Assembly: GCA_035999765.1 (NCBI GenBank)
Contig: CP108521.1
Location: 7,130,001 to 7,194,000, forward strand
Origin: Streptomyces sp. NBC_01231
Lineage (GTDB): Bacteria > Actinomycetota > Actinomycetes > Streptomycetales > Streptomycetaceae
Direction of reading: 5' to 3'
DNA: 64,000 nt
Both the position numbers and the translations under genes were made by a program. Below the pieces are notes generated by a model. The model was not told the DNA's origin. It saw only the letters and a program-made list of their open reading frames with translations, and ran no database searches. The first letter of the stretch is position 1, and the number at the start of each line of letters is the position of its first letter. Of the stretch, positions 27,024 through 34,472 are shown piece by piece.

Positions 27024-27503
27024 GTGCGCCGCGCCGTCTGTCCCGGGTCGTTCGACCCGATCACCAACGGACACCTCGACATCATTTCGCGCGCCTCGCG
27101 TCTCTACGACGAGGTCTATGTCGCGGTCATGATCAACAAGTCCAAGAGAGGCCTGTTCGAGATCGACGAGCGGATCGACCTGATCCGCCAGGTCACCGCC
27201 GAGTACGGGAACGTCCGGGTGGAGGCCTTCCACGGCCTCCTCGTCGACTTCTGCAAGCAGCGTGACATCCCCGCCATCGTCAAGGGTCTGCGCGCGGTCA
27301 GCGACTTCGACTACGAGCTGCAGATGGCCCAGATGAACAACGGCCTCTCGGGGGTGGAGACCCTCTTCGTGCCCACCAACCCCACCTACAGTTTCCTCTC
27401 CTCCTCCCTGGTCAAGGAGGTCGCGACCTGGGGCGGCGACGTCTCCCACCTGGTGCCGCCACTGGTCCTGGAGGCCCTCGCCGAGCGGCTCCGGCAGGAC
27501 TGA
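27024..27503 (+). CDS. coaD: Phosphopantetheine adenylyltransferase
   Basis: 159-aa enzyme transferring AMP from ATP to 4'-phosphopantetheine in coenzyme A synthesis. The nucleotidyltransferase motif TNGH is in PGSFDPITNGHLDI, and the distal SFLSSSLVKEVA motif is present. GTG 27024 with GCGAGGGA upstream gives the usual family length; ATG 26994, which overlaps the rsmD stop, would add ten unconserved residues (MTGPESEGSQ). Confidence 0.95.
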   Translation: MRRAVCPGSFDPITNGHLDIISRASRLYDEVYVAVMINKSKRGLFEIDERIDLIRQVTAEYGNVRVEAFHGLLVDFCKQRDIPAIVKGLRAVSDFDYELQMAQMNNGLSGVETLFVPTNPTYSFLSSSLVKEVATWGGDVSHLVPPLVLEALAERLRQD

Positions 27504-27601
27504 GTCACTGACGGCCCGTCAGCCGGTGTCCGCCGGTCGCGTCATGGCCTTACAGTCGTCGAGTCCGTCTCCAACACAGCTGTAGAGAGTGGCGAGCACA
27601 G

Positions 27602-28756
27602 GTGGACGTGCAGAAGAAGCTCGACGAGATCGTGTCCGCGGTCTCCGGTGCCCGGTCGATGCCCATGTCGGCCTCGTGCGTGGTCAACCGCGCCGACCTG
27701 CTCGCGATGCTCGAAGAGGTTCGCGCGGCCCTGCCCGGCTCCCTGGCGCAGGCCCAGGAGCTGATCGGCGGCCGTGAGCAGATGGTCGAGCAAGCCCGCC
27801 AGGAGGCCGAGCGGATCATCGGGCAGGCGCACGCCGAGCGCGGTTCCCTGATCTCCGACACGGAGGTCGCCCGCCGCTCCCAGGCCGAGGCCGACCGCAT
27901 CCTCGCCGAGGCCCGCCAGGAGGCGGAGGAGGTCCGCGCGGAGGCCGACGACTACGTCGACTCCAAGCTCGCCAACTTCGAGGTCGTCCTCACCAAGACC
28001 CTCGGTTCGGTGGGCCGCGGCCGGGAGAAGCTCCTCGGCACCGGCCCGGGCATAGACGAACAGGGCTACGAGGACGAGGACGCCCCCGAGCGCAGCCACG
28101 ACCCGGAGACCCTGCGCCGCACCGCCGACGAGTACGTCGACGTCAAGCTGGGCGCCTTCGAGGCGGTCCTCGCCAAGACCCTGGAGGCCGTCGGCCGCGG
28201 CCGTCAGAAGCTGCACGGCCGGATCGCCACCGACGACCTCGGTGCCCTCGCGGACGACCTCTCCACCGTCCAGCACTCCAGCGACGCCGACTACCTCGCC
28301 GACCTCGCGGCCCTCACGCAGCGGGAGACCGCGGTGGCCCCGGTCGAGCAGCCCGTCCCCCAGCAGTACGACCAGCAGGACATGCAGCCGGCCTACGGCT
28401 ATCAGCAACAGCCCGACACCTACGGCGGCGGCTACCAGCAGCAGTACACGGGCCAGCAGGACCCGTACGGCTACCAGCAGGCCGACCCGTATGCCCCCAC
28501 CTCCGGCTACGCTCCGGCGGGAGGTGCCCCCTTCCCGGGCTACGACGGTCAACAGGGCGTCTACGACCCGCACCAGGCCCAGCAGGCACACCAGGCCCAG
28601 CAAGCCCACCCGGACCACCACCAGGGAGAGCCGGAGCAGCAGCAGGGGTACGTGCCGCAGCAGGCGCACGCCCTCGACGAGACCAGCCTCTTCGACACCG
28701 GCATGATCAGCGCGGAGCAGTTGCGGGCCTATGAGCAAGGGCGCGGAAACGGCTGA
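27602..28756 (+). CDS. SepIVA/DivIVA-like cell-division protein
   Basis: 384-aa cytosolic coiled-coil protein. Residues about 1-70 are the folded N-terminus. Residues 55-125 form a strong DivIVA-like coiled coil (QARQEAERIIGQAHAERG and repeated EADRILAEARQEAEEV). Two copies of a DDYVDSKLANFEVVL / DEYVDVKLGAFEAVL unit are followed by GRGR-K-L turns, an internal duplication. The C-terminus (about 240-365) is low-complexity Gln/Tyr/Pro-rich, ending DTGMISAEQLRAYEQGRGNG. Synteny (coaD side, then DUF177-rpmF-rnc) matches mycobacterial SepIVA, an essential septation factor, so a role in growth or division is likely. GTG at 27602. Confidence 0.8.
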   Translation: MDVQKKLDEIVSAVSGARSMPMSASCVVNRADLLAMLEEVRAALPGSLAQAQELIGGREQMVEQARQEAERIIGQAHAERGSLISDTEVARRSQAEADRILAEARQEAEEVRAEADDYVDSKLANFEVVLTKTLGSVGRGREKLLGTGPGIDEQGYEDEDAPERSHDPETLRRTADEYVDVKLGAFEAVLAKTLEAVGRGRQKLHGRIATDDLGALADDLSTVQHSSDADYLADLAALTQRETAVAPVEQPVPQQYDQQDMQPAYGYQQQPDTYGGGYQQQYTGQQDPYGYQQADPYAPTSGYAPAGGAPFPGYDGQQGVYDPHQAQQAHQAQQAHPDHHQGEPEQQQGYVPQQAHALDETSLFDTGMISAEQLRAYEQGRGNG

Positions 28757-28920
28757 GCCGCCTCTCGCGGGAGGGGCGGCGACCGGGAGACGCACACCGG
28801 ATTGGGCCGTGAGCGAAAGGTCCAGTATCCTGGCTCTTCGGTCGCGTGTACGTCCGCGATCAACGCTGCCCGGGAACACCGAAGGGCAGCGCCCCCGAGC
28901 TCAGCAGATCGAAAGTTGGA

Positions 28921-29565
28921 ATGGCCCTGAACGCCCGCCTCGACCACCGCAACCCCCTCGTGTTCGACACACACGAGCTGGGTCGGCGGCCTGGTGCGCT
29001 GCAGCGCCTGACCCGCTCGATCGACGCCCCCAAGGATCTCGGTATCCAGGGGGTCATCGGAGTGCCGGAAGGCGCCCCGATGAAGCTCGAACTCCGACTC
29101 GAGTCGGTCATGGAAGGGGTGCTTGTCACAGGCACCGCCCGTGCAACGGCCGAGGGGGAGTGCGTAAGGTGTCTGGAGCCGCTGGAGCTGAAGCTCGAAG
29201 CGGACTTCCAGGAGATGTTCTCGTACCCTGACGCCGACGACCGGGGCCGCCCCAAGGCGGAGCCGGCCGACGACGCCGAGGACGACGAGGACATGCTCTT
29301 CATCGAGGACGGCCTGTTCGACCTCGAGCCCGTGCTGCGCGATGCGGTGGTGCTTGCACTGCCGATGCAGCCGGTGTGCCAGGAAGACTGCCCAGGACTG
29401 TGCGCCCAGTGCGGAGCACGCCTTGCGGACGACCCGGGCCACCACCATGACGCCGTCGACATCCGTTGGGCGGCACTGCAGGGACTCGCCGGTTCACTCG
29501 AAGATGGCGAGAAGGACGACACCAGCGACGCCGAAGCGGGCGTCGACGAGAAGCAGGAGAAGTAG
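28921..29565 (+). CDS. yceD: DUF177 (YceD) family protein
   Basis: 214-aa YceD/DUF177 protein, a family linked in other bacteria and plants to 23S rRNA/large-subunit accumulation. It contains CVRCLEPL near the centre and a second cysteine cluster [13 protein letters not shown] near residue 155, likely a zinc site. An acidic linker (DDAEDDEDM) and an acidic tail are present. ATG 28921 ([13 protein letters not shown]) is the best start; upstream in-frame sequence is unlike the family. Only 2 nt separate its stop from rpmF, the universal yceD-rpmF arrangement. Confidence 0.9.
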   Translation: MALNARLDHRNPLVFDTHELGRRPGALQRLTRSIDAPKDLGIQGVIGVPEGAPMKLELRLESVMEGVLVTGTARATAEGECVRCLEPLELKLEADFQEMFSYPDADDRGRPKAEPADDAEDDEDMLFIEDGLFDLEPVLRDAVVLALPMQPVCQEDCPGLCAQCGARLADDPGHHHDAVDIRWAALQGLAGSLEDGEKDDTSDAEAGVDEKQEK

Positions 29566-29567
29566 CC

Positions 29568-29741
29568 GTGGCTGTTCCGAAGCGGAAGATGTCGCGCAGC
29601 AACACGCGCCACCGCCGGTCGCAGTGGAAGGCTGCGGTCCCCACCCTGGTTGCGTGCGAGCGCTGCCACGAGCCCAAGCTGCAGCACATCGCGTGCCCGG
29701 CTTGCGGCACCTACAACAAGCGCCAGGTCCTCGAGGTCTGA
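29568..29741 (+). CDS. rpmF: 50S ribosomal protein L32
   Basis: 57-aa L32 starting [20 protein letters not shown], with the zinc-ribbon cysteines CERC and CPAC intact, so it is the zinc-binding form. GTG at 29568 has AGGAGAAG upstream. It is packed between yceD (2 nt) and rnc. Confidence 0.97.
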   Translation: MAVPKRKMSRSNTRHRRSQWKAAVPTLVACERCHEPKLQHIACPACGTYNKRQVLEV

Positions 29742-29760
29742 GCGGCCGGTGAGAGGCACA

Positions 29761-30573
29761 GTGTCCACGCCCAAGAAGAACGCGTCCCGCGTGAGCGGGA
29801 ACGCCCCGGCGGACAACACGGCCTCGTCCCACACGCTGTTGGAAGGGCGGCTCGGGTACACACTCGAGTCCGCCCTTCTGGTGCGTGCGCTGACCCACCG
29901 TTCGTACGCGTACGAGAACGGCGGCCTGCCGACCAACGAACGCCTGGAGTTCCTCGGGGACTCCGTGCTCGGCCTCGTGGTCACGGACACGCTGTATCGC
30001 ATCCACCCCGACCTGCCGGAAGGCCAACTGGCCAAGCTGCGGGCCGCGGTGGTCAACTCGCGTGCGCTGGCGGAGGTCGGCCGCGGGCTCGACCTGGGTT
30101 CCTTCATCCGGCTCGGCCGCGGTGAAGAGGGCACGGGCGGCCGGGACAAGGCGTCCATCCTTGCCGACACCCTGGAAGCGGTGATCGGCGCGGTCTATCT
30201 CGACCAGGGACTGGACTCGGCGGCGGAGCTGGTGCACCGCCTGTTCGACCCATTGATCGAGAAGTCCTCGAACCTCGGAGCCGGCCTGGACTGGAAGACC
30301 AGTCTCCAGGAGCTCACCGCGACCGAAGGCCTCGGTGTCCCCGAGTACCTGGTCACGGAGACCGGCCCCGACCACGAGAAGACCTTCACTGCTGCCGCCC
30401 GCGTCGGAGGCGTCTCGTACGGCACCGGCACCGGCCGCAGCAAGAAGGAGGCGGAGCAGCAGGCCGCGGAATCCGCGTGGCGGTCCATCCGGGCCGCGGC
30501 GGACGAGCGCGCCAAGGCGGCGGCCGAACCGGCCGCCCAGGACGACGAAGGACCGTCGTCCGTCTCCGCCTGA
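29761..30573 (+). CDS. rnc: Ribonuclease III
   Basis: 270-aa double-strand-specific RNase for rRNA and mRNA processing, known as AbsB in S. coelicolor where it globally affects antibiotic production. The catalytic domain has the signature [16 protein letters not shown] and the second acidic site [13 protein letters not shown]. The C-terminal dsRNA-binding domain (about 185-255) ends in [19 protein letters not shown] 29761 has GAGAGG 4 nt upstream; an in-frame GTG at 29749 (adding VRGT) is also plausible and may be the annotated start in relatives. Confidence 0.95.
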   Translation: MSTPKKNASRVSGNAPADNTASSHTLLEGRLGYTLESALLVRALTHRSYAYENGGLPTNERLEFLGDSVLGLVVTDTLYRIHPDLPEGQLAKLRAAVVNSRALAEVGRGLDLGSFIRLGRGEEGTGGRDKASILADTLEAVIGAVYLDQGLDSAAELVHRLFDPLIEKSSNLGAGLDWKTSLQELTATEGLGVPEYLVTETGPDHEKTFTAAARVGGVSYGTGTGRSKKEAEQQAAESAWRSIRAAADERAKAAAEPAAQDDEGPSSVSA

Positions 30574-30588
30574 CCGAACGAGCGCATC

Positions 30589-30629
30589 CGAGCGCCCGCC
30601 CCTGGGTTTGGTCCCGGGGTGGGCGCTCG
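30589..30629 (+). terminator. Large hairpin between rnc and mutM
   Basis: 14-bp stem CGAGCGCCCGCCCC/GGGGTGGGCGCTCG (one G-U pair) with further partial pairing in the loop, in the 88-bp rnc-mutM gap. It may terminate or attenuate read-through into mutM. Confidence 0.6.
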
Positions 30630-30661
30630 CCTCATACACCGGTTCGTGACGGGGGAGCCCC

Positions 30662-31546
30662 ATGCCCGAGTTGCCCGAGGTCGAGGTCGTCCGGCGCGGC
30701 CTGGCACGGTGGGTCGCCCACCGTACGGTCGCCGAGGTCGAGGTGCTGCATCCGCGGGCGGTACGCCGTCATGTCGCCGGCGCGGACGACTTCGCGCACC
30801 GGCTCAAGGGCCACCGCATCGGCACACCCAGCCGCCGCGGGAAGTATCTGTGGCTGCCCCTGGAGGACACCCACCAGGCGATCCTGGCCCACCTCGGCAT
30901 GAGCGGCCAGCTCCTGGTCCAGCCGCACGCGGCGCCCGACGAGAAGCACCTGCGCATCCGGGTCCGGTTCGCGGACACACTGACATCGGACGCTTCCGCG
31001 GCGGACCCCACCGAACTCCGTTTCGTCGACCAACGCACCTTCGGCGGCCTGTCGTTGCACGAGACGAGCTCCGACGGGCTGCCCGACGTGATCGCCCACA
31101 TCGCCCGCGACCCCCTTGACCCGCTCTTCGACGACGAGGGCTTCCACCAGGCCCTGCGCCGCAAGCGCAGCACCGTCAAACGGGCCCTGCTGGACCAGTC
31201 GTTGATCAGCGGCGTCGGCAACATCTATGCGGACGAGGCCCTTTGGCGCTCCCGGATCCACTTCGAGCGCCCGACCGCGAACTTCACCCGCCCACGCACC
31301 GCCGAACTCCTCGGCCACATCCGGGACGTGATGAACGAGGCCCTTTCCGTCGGCGGCACGAGTTTCGACAGCCTGTACGTCAACGTCAACGGGGAGTCGG
31401 GCTACTTCGACCGGTCGCTCGACGCGTACGGGCGTGAGGGTCTGCCTTGCAAGCGCTGTGCCACACCGATGCGCCGACGGCCGTGGATGAACCGGTCCAG
31501 CTACTTCTGCCCGCGCTGTCAGCGCGCCCCGCGCGTCTCGTCGTAA
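30662..31546 (+). CDS. mutM: Formamidopyrimidine-DNA glycosylase
   Basis: 294-aa bifunctional glycosylase/AP lyase removing 8-oxoguanine and formamidopyrimidines. The catalytic N-terminus PELPEVE (Pro2, Glu3) is intact after Met removal, the conserved lysine is in RRGKYLWL, and the C-terminal zinc finger is CKRC...CPRC. An extra stretch ([13 protein letters not shown]) sits in the central loop. Its last 28 nt overlap the convergent HxlR gene. Also called fpg. Confidence 0.96.
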   Translation: MPELPEVEVVRRGLARWVAHRTVAEVEVLHPRAVRRHVAGADDFAHRLKGHRIGTPSRRGKYLWLPLEDTHQAILAHLGMSGQLLVQPHAAPDEKHLRIRVRFADTLTSDASAADPTELRFVDQRTFGGLSLHETSSDGLPDVIAHIARDPLDPLFDDEGFHQALRRKRSTVKRALLDQSLISGVGNIYADEALWRSRIHFERPTANFTRPRTAELLGHIRDVMNEALSVGGTSFDSLYVNVNGESGYFDRSLDAYGREGLPCKRCATPMRRRPWMNRSSYFCPRCQRAPRVSS

Positions 31547-31920
31547 CGCTCCCGGGCCGCGAGGACGTCGTCCATCCTGCCCTCCACGAAGTGGATGAGG
31601 TTCAGCAGACGCTGGGCGACCTCGTGGCCGAGGGGGGTCAGTTCGTAGTCCACCCGGGGCGGATTCGTCGGCTGGGCCTCACGGTGCACCAGGCCGTCGC
31701 GCTCCAGCGCGTGCAGTGTCTGGGACAGCATCTTCTCGCTCACGCCGTCGACCCGGCGGCGCAGTTCGTTGAAGCGCAGCGAGCCCTCGTGCAGGGCGCC
31801 GAGCGCGAGCGCGCCCCAACGTCCCGTGACGTGCTCCAGCGTGCCGCGCGAGGGGCAGGCCTTGGCGAACACGCTGTAGGGGAGATCCTGCGCCTCCGAG
31901 CGCTCCTGCGTGATGTCCAT
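31519..31920 (-). CDS. HxlR-family transcriptional regulator
   Basis: 133-aa winged-helix regulator of the HxlR/YodB type. Cys22-Pro is followed by a [14 protein letters not shown] segment, the typical C-P...KW box; in YodB-type proteins the N-terminal Cys senses quinones, aldehydes or other electrophiles. The recognition helix is in [26 protein letters not shown] at 31918-31920 (minus). Just upstream lies a 45-bp near-perfect palindrome (31948-31992) that is a natural operator candidate for autoregulation. No obvious detoxification enzyme is adjacent. The 3' end overlaps mutM by 28 nt. Confidence 0.9.
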   Translation of the reverse strand: MDITQERSEAQDLPYSVFAKACPSRGTLEHVTGRWGALALGALHEGSLRFNELRRRVDGVSEKMLSQTLHALERDGLVHREAQPTNPPRVDYELTPLGHEVAQRLLNLIHFVEGRMDDVLAARERYDETRGAR

Positions 31921-31947
31921 ACGTCAAGCGTACGCGAGCGCAGCGCT

Positions 31948-31992
31948 AACCAACAGGTTGCACTAACTGAAAGTTAGTGCAACCTGTCGGTT
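31948..31992. promoter_or_regulatory. Long palindrome, candidate HxlR operator
   Basis: CAGGTTGCACTAACT (31954-31968), GAA, AGTTAGTGCAACCTG (31972-31986) is a perfect 15-bp inverted repeat. With one mismatch it extends to 21-bp arms (31948-31992, AACC...GGTT). It is AT-richer than its surroundings and lies 28 bp upstream of the HxlR start and directly after the CAP-gene stop. It could also fold as a terminator of the CAP-protein gene, but the AT-rich centre suits an operator better. Confidence 0.65.
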
Positions 31993-31993
31993 A

Positions 31994-33208
31994 CTAGTAC
32001 CCGAAGTCCTGCGTCCACCACGGACCGCCCGACCCGAAGTGCACGCCGACCCCCAGCGTCTTGAAGTCGCAGTTGAGGATGTTGGCCTTGTGGCCGGGGC
32101 TGTTCATCCAGGCCTTCATCACCGCGGCCGCGTTGGCCTGCCCCCGCGCGATGTTCTCGCCGCCGAGGTCGCTGACCCCGGCCTTCGCCGCACGGTCCCA
32201 CGGGGTCGCGCCACTCGGGTCGGTGTGATCAAAGAACCCCCCCTTGGCCATGGCGTCACTGAAGCCCTCGGCGAGTTCGGAAAGGGCGCTGTTGGCGGAC
32301 AGCGCACTACACCCCACCTTCGCCCGCTCCTGGTTGACGAGCCTGAGCACCTGGGCCGCGGCCTGGGTCTCGGCGGACACGGTCACCGGGGCGCTGGTCT
32401 GCTCCGGCGCCTTCGTGGCCGCGCGGGAAGCGGGGGCCTCAGGTTTCTCGCTGGGCGTGGTCTCCGGCTTCTCCGTCTTCTTCGGCGGAGCCTTGGTGGG
32501 CGTCGCCGAAGACGTCGAGGGCGAGGGTGTGGGCGTGGGTGTCACGGAGCGGTCGGAGCCGCGGCTGGTCGAGGTGGAGTCTTCGCGGCTCTCGGCGCTG
32601 CCGGAGGTGCCGCCCTGCTCGACCGGGCTGTTGGTCGGAGTGCCGGCGGCCTGCACACTGCCGCCGCTGTTGCTGTCCCCGCCGATCCGATAGTTGTCGA
32701 GGCCGGGCACGGCGCCCGTGGCGACCGCGACCGTCCCGAGCGCGACCGCCGCGGAGACCCCGAGCAGACCGGTCTTGACCGGCGTCGACGTCTTCCTCCT
32801 GCGGCGGTGCGACCGACCGGCCCGGGAACCTCCGTCAGGCGTGAAGCCACCGCCACGGGAGGACGCTGCGTCGGTGCCCAGGAACGTGGCGTAGTCCTCT
32901 TCCGTCGCGAAGAGATAGGCGGCACTGCGCGCGGAGGTCTCGGTGTACGCCTCGGGGTGCAGATAGGGAGCCGCGCCGCCCGTGGGGTGGCCGTTCCCGG
33001 CGTACGGGTCCTGCGGGTCCTGTGCGTACGAGTGCTGCGGGTCCTGTGCGTACGAGTGGTCCTGAACGGAAGAGCTCCGCGGCCCGTAGTCGACGCTGTA
33101 CGAGTCCTGCGGGTCGTGGCTGCCCCGGTACGAGCCCTGCGCTGGTGCGACCCCCGTGGCGCGGCCCGTGGCGGCGCGGCCGGCGGCGGAGCGTCGGTGG
33201 CGTCCCAT
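31994..33208 (-). CDS. CAP/SCP-domain protein, membrane anchored
   Basis: 404-aa single-pass membrane protein. The cytoplasmic N-terminus (1-139) contains the tandem motif SYAQDPQH/SYAQDPQD and an Arg-rich stretch. A transmembrane helix follows (about 146-168), then a long extracellular Ser/Thr/Pro/Lys linker (about 180-280). The C-terminal CAP (SCP/PR1, YkwD-type) domain (about 285-404) has LRLVNQERAKVGC, the conserved FFDHTDPSGATPWDR, GENIARG and WMNSPGHKANIL. The protein is presented on the cell surface; biochemical role unknown (CAP proteins bind lipids or act as proteases or adhesins). ATG at 33206-33208 (minus). Confidence 0.9.
   Translation of the reverse strand: MGRHRRSAAGRAATGRATGVAPAQGSYRGSHDPQDSYSVDYGPRSSSVQDHSYAQDPQHSYAQDPQDPYAGNGHPTGGAAPYLHPEAYTETSARSAAYLFATEEDYATFLGTDAASSRGGGFTPDGGSRAGRSHRRRRKTSTPVKTGLLGVSAAVALGTVAVATGAVPGLDNYRIGGDSNSGGSVQAAGTPTNSPVEQGGTSGSAESREDSTSTSRGSDRSVTPTPTPSPSTSSATPTKAPPKKTEKPETTPSEKPEAPASRAATKAPEQTSAPVTVSAETQAAAQVLRLVNQERAKVGCSALSANSALSELAEGFSDAMAKGGFFDHTDPSGATPWDRAAKAGVSDLGGENIARGQANAAAVMKAWMNSPGHKANILNCDFKTLGVGVHFGSGGPWWTQDFGY
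33011..33058. repeat. Perfect 24-bp tandem repeat inside the CAP gene
   Basis: The 24-bp unit starting CTGCGGGTCCTGTGCGTACG occurs twice with no mismatch (33011-33034 and 33035-33058); a partial third copy precedes it. On the minus strand it encodes the 8-residue unit SYAQDPQ(H/D). Copy number is likely to vary by slippage in whole units. Confidence 0.85.
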
Positions 33209-33377
33209 GTCCTTGCCTTCCTCGTCCTTGCGGTCGACGCGTCCCCCCGGTCAACCAAGGTCACAAAACTCACACGATGAAGTGAGTTTCGTATGAGATT
33301 CATTGGTGGGGGACGGTACCGCATGGCGCCGGAGGAGGAAGTGTCCGAAGAGACATTTGCGCGGCTAGGTTGCACTC

Positions 33378-33659
33378 ATGAGTGACGACGTACGGCTGGT
33401 TGCCTGGGTGCGGGGACGCGTCCAAGGTGTGGGTTTTCGCTGGTTCACGCGGGCCAAGGCGCTGGAGATCGGCGGGCTGAGTGGTTTTGCTCTCAATTTG
33501 GCCGACGGCCGGGTCCAGGTGGTCGCCGAGGGCCCGCCCACGGGGTGCCAGTGGCTCCTCGACTGGCTCCAGGGTGACGACACGCCCGGGCAGGTGGATG
33601 GCGTCACCGAGATCTGGGACACACCTCGCGGGGGTTACGACGGGTTCGCCATCCGCTGA
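33378..33659 (+). CDS. acyP: Acylphosphatase
   Basis: 93-aa acylphosphatase hydrolysing carboxyl-phosphate bonds. The phosphate loop with catalytic Arg is [15 protein letters not shown], and the catalytic Asn is in [17 protein letters not shown]. Full length, one domain, cytosolic. ATG at 33378. The position just upstream of smc, as in other Streptomyces, supports the call; no operon partner is obvious. Confidence 0.95.
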   Translation: MSDDVRLVAWVRGRVQGVGFRWFTRAKALEIGGLSGFALNLADGRVQVVAEGPPTGCQWLLDWLQGDDTPGQVDGVTEIWDTPRGGYDGFAIR

Positions 33660-34043
33660 GCCGGTTCTGTAAAACAGCCCAGGCGAAAGCGGAGGGACAT
33701 GCCACTGGCACGTGCCCGGAGCAGAAAGGGCCTGGTGGTTGCCAAGAACCCCCTTGCGCTGACAGGCTCCCCAGGTAAGGATGATCGCCTCGCACCGAGG
33801 GCCCCGTGGGGAGTCGCAGCGCCGCCGTTCCAGGCCGCGTGGATCCGGGTTGCCCGCCCAATACGGGGCGTGATCGTGTTGACCGTCAAACTTTTTGGTG
33901 AGACGCTGAAAGCACCCCGCGCACCTTAGCTGTTTGGCATGGATGAACGGCAGCACAACTCAACAGTGCCAAGCATCGCGGGTGCGAATCCCTCACGACC
34001 CACACCGCTTCGGTCGGTCACTCATTGTGGAGGACCATCCATC
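33660..34043 (+). other. Intergenic region with a structured leader for the 67-aa gene
   Basis: 384 bp without a supported gene. The right half can fold: GCACCCCGCG (33912-33921) pairs with CGCGGGTGC (33977-33985, one bulged C), enclosing TTGGCA/TGCCAA (33934-33939 and 33967-33972). CTGTT (33930-33934) can compete by pairing with AACAG (33962-33966). The compact conserved-looking segment GGGTGCGAATCCCTC follows. The palindrome TTGACCGTCAA lies at 33879-33889. It could be a riboswitch or attenuator-type leader. An in-frame extension of the 67-aa ORF to ATG 33939 also crosses it. The left half (a 76-codon frame from ATG 33699) is weak. Confidence 0.45.
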
Positions 34044-34247
34044 ATGGCAAAGGCGCTTCTCGGTTACGTCGGCGGCTCCGACCCTCGACTCCTCGCCGAG
34101 ATGCGACGGCTCCAGCAGCGCGTCCAGGACCTGGAATCCGAGCTTGTACGGATCCAGGCCGAGAACGACTCGCTCGCGGCTGCCGCTTCTCACGACAGGA
34201 TCATGGAGAGCATCGACGCACACCAGGCGGAGCCTGCGCTCACCTGA
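34044..34247 (+). CDS. Small coiled-coil protein (67 aa)
   Basis: 67-aa protein MAKALLGYVGGSDPRLLAEM, then a heptad-patterned helix RRLQQRVQDLESELVRIQAENDSL (positions about 21-45) and an acidic end. It is a short coiled coil that may oligomerise. I do not recognise a named family. ATG at 34044 has GGAGGA 10 nt upstream. It is preceded by a structured leader and followed by its own strong terminator (34321-34352), so it is a monocistronic, probably well-expressed unit. A role is unknown. Confidence 0.75.
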   Translation: MAKALLGYVGGSDPRLLAEMRRLQQRVQDLESELVRIQAENDSLAAAASHDRIMESIDAHQAEPALT

Positions 34248-34320
34248 TCACTGCATCGCTCCACGACAGCTCACGCAGTGGTTGGGCAGCCTGTATCAAC
34301 CGCTAAGTTGTCAGAGTTGC

Positions 34321-34352
34321 AAGGGACGCTTCGGCGTCCCTTCTTTCTTTCC
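34321..34352 (+). terminator. Rho-independent terminator before smc
   Basis: AAGGGACGC (34321-34329), TTCG loop, GCGTCCCTT (34334-34342), then a pyrimidine/T-rich run CTTTCTTTCC. Near-canonical, isolating the 67-aa gene from smc. Confidence 0.85.
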
Positions 34353-34472
34353 CCCGCCTTCTTTGCCCCCGCATCCTTTCACTCTCTTCAACGTCTGATG
34401 TGCCCTGCATGTTCATGAGTGAAACCGCGAGTTCATGGAGTGAGACACCCCCGGAAGGTAGAGTCCAGCGGC

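Noticed and set aside
33699..33929. 76-codon ATG frame with GGAGG close upstream
   Set aside because: The ribosome site is too close (3 nt), the sequence shows no family, and the region folds as a leader. Left as low-probability coding.
33971..34000. tRNA-like T-arm (GGGTGCGAATCCCTC)
   Set aside because: No acceptor, D or anticodon arms fit around it; treated as part of a leader structure.
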